Origin: an uncultured Acidobacteriaceae bacterium
GTDB lineage: Bacteria; Acidobacteriota; Terriglobia; Terriglobales; Acidobacteriaceae
DNA: 64,000 bases
Assembly (NCBI GenBank): GCA_937879855.1
Contig: CALFMO010000054.1
Coordinates: forward strand, 1 to 64,000
Direction of reading: 5' to 3'
Below, in pieces: positions 62,490 to 64,000 of the stretch. The translations under genes and the position numbers were made by a program. Position 1 is the stretch's first letter; each line of letters begins with the position of its first letter. The notes under the pieces were generated by a model. The model ran no database searches. It was not told the DNA's origin and was given only the letters and a program-made list of their open reading frames with translations.

Positions 62490-62523
62490 CCTAGGGCAAT
62501 GCTGCGGGCAGCACTGCCCTAGG
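62490..62523. promoter_or_regulatory. Long palindrome upstream of the HTH gene
   Basis: CCTAGGGCA at 62490 pairs with TGCCCTAGG ending at 62523; after one mismatch TGCT pairs with AGCA, giving a long hairpin. It lies 15 bp upstream of the HTH gene's start. Confidence 0.65.
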
Positions 62524-62619
62524 CGAAATTGAGAAAAGCCCAACCCATGCCTGCGGTTGGCGTCGATCACGAAACGTGACTTACGCTCTTCCTCATGGCA
62601 TCCGCTCCCCACCCCACAA

Positions 62620-63030
62620 TTACTGATCATCGCGCCGTCCTTTCTTACCCAACGACCGTCGTACCAACTGTCGGAGCCAATTTGGCAGCATCCCCCAGAT
62701 GAACCAAAGCGCAATCAAGAGGAGCCCCAGTGCAATCAACGCGCCCCTGGTCCCAGGCTCCACGAGCAGCGCGTAGAGAATGGCCAAGAGGACGTAGACC
62801 ATGAGCAGAACGACCAACGCTCGCGCGAGAAAGCCGATGATCTTCCAAAGGAAAGAGACCCGCGGCCCCGGAGTCGAGAGTTCGCGGCTGCCGCACGTCG
62901 AGCAAACCTCGGCCGCCCGCGGATTCACGTGTCTCCGGGAGCAAAGCTTGACGTCGTAGCTTCTTCCGCAGAAATTGCAGAAGAGCGGCTCACCCGCCGT
63001 GATTCGTCCGCATTCGTAGCAATATTTCAT
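62620..63030 (-). CDS. Zinc-ribbon membrane protein
   Basis: A 136-residue protein. The N-terminus has several CxxC pairs for zinc (C-Y-E-C, C-N-F-C, C-S-T-C with a further Cys in V-K-L-C-S) followed by two transmembrane helices (about 65-92 and 93-115) and a basic tail (R-S-L-G-K-K-G-R-R). Its start overlaps the stop of the replication-relaxation gene (ATGA). No function is recognised. Confidence 0.7.
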   Translation of the reverse strand: MKYCYECGRITAGEPLFCNFCGRSYDVKLCSRRHVNPRAAEVCSTCGSRELSTPGPRVSFLWKIIGFLARALVVLLMVYVLLAILYALLVEPGTRGALIALGLLLIALWFIWGMLPNWLRQLVRRSLGKKGRRDDQ

Positions 63031-63830
63031 GAGCGTTCGTCGATAAACGGCCTGGGCTCCTCACCGATGGGTCGGAACCACACGGGCGCGAGAATCCCCT
63101 TGTCCCGAACAGTCGCGAGACTGGCAAACCAGAATATTTTTTGCGTGGTCGCCGCCACGATTTTCCGCAGAGAGTGCATCCGACGGTCCGAGGTCACGAG
63201 GACCAACACCCGGAAGCGGCTCTGTCCGAAGCGGCGCTCGAAGTCGTTGGAGAGCGCCAACTGGAGATAGTTCTTAACCTTTTCCTTCCAAACCGGGCCT
63301 CTTTCATGACCGAGATCGACTTCAAGGAATGCCGCCAGGACTCCCGACTTCGTAACGAGCTCGACATATCCGTCTGGAACTAGACGGACCCCCTGCGAGA
63401 CCGGCTCATAGAAAGCGATCCAGCGGCGGAATGCAATGCCCTCTTGAGGCATTTCGCGGTACTTCAACGCGCAATAGATCTCGTTTACGGCCATTTGATG
63501 TTCCACGAAGAAATCGGCAACCAGCGTCTCGTCTAGCTTGCGGCGCGGCCCGCGATGAGGCACGCCTACGAGCCGCGCGCTTTTCTCCGAAAGTGCATAG
63601 AGCGCCTTGCGGCTGCCGCCGCTCGTGCCCGTCCCGGTGCCAAGAAACGAGCGACGCAGGAGCCCAGCTCTGGTGAGTGCCAAGAGACGCGCGTTCACTC
63701 TCGTCGTGGAGCCGAACCCGGCGACGATCTTGGCCTGCTCCCGGTCGATGACCCGCATGATTCCGAGCTCTTCGAAGAAGCGCCGGTCTCGCGGCTGCAC
63801 GATGAGGCCCGAATGGTCATTCCCAGGCAT
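63027..63830 (-). CDS. Replication-relaxation family protein
   Basis: A 267-residue protein matching the replication-relaxation (Replic_Relax) family found on plasmids and integrative elements. It has a winged-helix start (Q-A-K-I-V-A-G-F-G-S-T-T-R-V-N-A-R-L-L-A-L), Y-A-L-S-E-K-S-A-R-L-V, a H-Q-M-A-V-N-E-I-Y segment and R-L-V-P-D-G-Y, with E-V-D-L-G-H-E-R as in a restriction-like fold. The start at 63830 has GAGG 7 nt upstream. It overlaps the end of the gene at the right edge by 14 bp. Role in replication or transfer is inferred from the family. Confidence 0.75.
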   Translation of the reverse strand: MPGNDHSGLIVQPRDRRFFEELGIMRVIDREQAKIVAGFGSTTRVNARLLALTRAGLLRRSFLGTGTGTSGGSRKALYALSEKSARLVGVPHRGPRRKLDETLVADFFVEHQMAVNEIYCALKYREMPQEGIAFRRWIAFYEPVSQGVRLVPDGYVELVTKSGVLAAFLEVDLGHERGPVWKEKVKNYLQLALSNDFERRFGQSRFRVLVLVTSDRRMHSLRKIVAATTQKIFWFASLATVRDKGILAPVWFRPIGEEPRPFIDERS

Positions 63831-64000
63831 CGAGCACCTCATCGGAACTGCGGGCGAAGACGGCGTGGCGTTTTGCGATGTCGCGCTCGACGTGGGCGCG
63901 CACCCGTCCTCGTGTGTACCGTGTCCGGTTGAGCAGATCCGTGTAGTCGACCTTTGGTTCCTGGACCGTAGGCACTGCAATCTCCGCCCAACGGTCCGAG
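63817..64000 (-). CDS. C-terminus of a protein continuing past the right edge
   Basis: An open minus-strand frame enters from the right edge and ends with TGA at 63817-63819. It reads V-P-T-V-Q-E-P-K-V-D-Y-T-D-L-L-N-R-T, then H-V-E-R-D-I-A-K-R-H-A-V-F-A-R-S-S-D-E-V-L. About 60 residues are visible. It overlaps the replication-relaxation gene, so the two are one operon. Family cannot be told from this end. Confidence 0.55.
   Translation of the reverse strand, partial: SDRWAEIAVPTVQEPKVDYTDLLNRTRYTRGRVRAHVERDIAKRHAVFARSSDEVLDAWE

Overview
The window looks like a chromosome segment of an Acidobacteriota bacterium (class Terriglobia, Koribacter/Sulfotelmatobacter-like). The grounds are a VWFA-related acidobacterial-domain protein, an Oar-like TonB-dependent receptor with an N-terminal carboxypeptidase-regulatory domain, a CRTAC1/ASPIC-UnbV protein, stacked TPR proteins, a secreted S53 protease with an Acidobacteria-style tail, and many short palindromic intergenic repeats. 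No rRNA or CRISPR array was seen. One intact tRNA (CAU anticodon) lies at 9697-9772.

1-18.1 kb is ordinary chromosome: SDR plus P5C-reductase-like pair, two PilZ-like proteins, a periplasmic-binding-type protein, a frameshifted acetyl-CoA synthetase divergent from a DUF485-ActP acetate uptake pair (two CRP-type boxes between them), a cupin, membrane glycosyltransferase-like and acyltransferase-like proteins, YggX, an S53 peptidase and DoxX.

18.2-38.8 kb is bracketed by two direct copies of a tRNA-Pro 3' end, so it may be an integrated segment. It holds an SDR / FMN-reductase / MFS-exporter group, a c-type cytochrome pair (the first frameshifted), a long minus-strand series of TPR and VWA secreted proteins, a large TonB-dependent receptor divergent from a LacI regulator, and an ASPIC/UnbV protein.

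38.8-51.7 kb is an accessory island with att-like sequence at both ends. It holds an RHS-repeat protein with a small downstream membrane protein (a possible toxin/immunity pair), a beta-helix protein, an IPT-domain lipoprotein and, most notably, a GrrM-like radical SAM/SPASM maturase beside a 100-residue peptide with five aromatic-X-Asp/Lys triads: a candidate cyclophane (triceptide) RiPP locus. A 20-bp palindrome recurs three times, only in this island.

52-64 kb is a mobile element: a complete type I restriction-modification operon (hsdR-M-S), an unfamiliar VWA-domain membrane protein in a compact operon behind a tyrosine integrase, an AlpA-like HTH protein, a zinc-ribbon membrane protein, a replication-relaxation protein and a gene cut by the right edge. 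A decayed relative of the VWA membrane protein lies in the neighbouring island at 46.4-46.8 kb, so the two accessory regions share ancestry.
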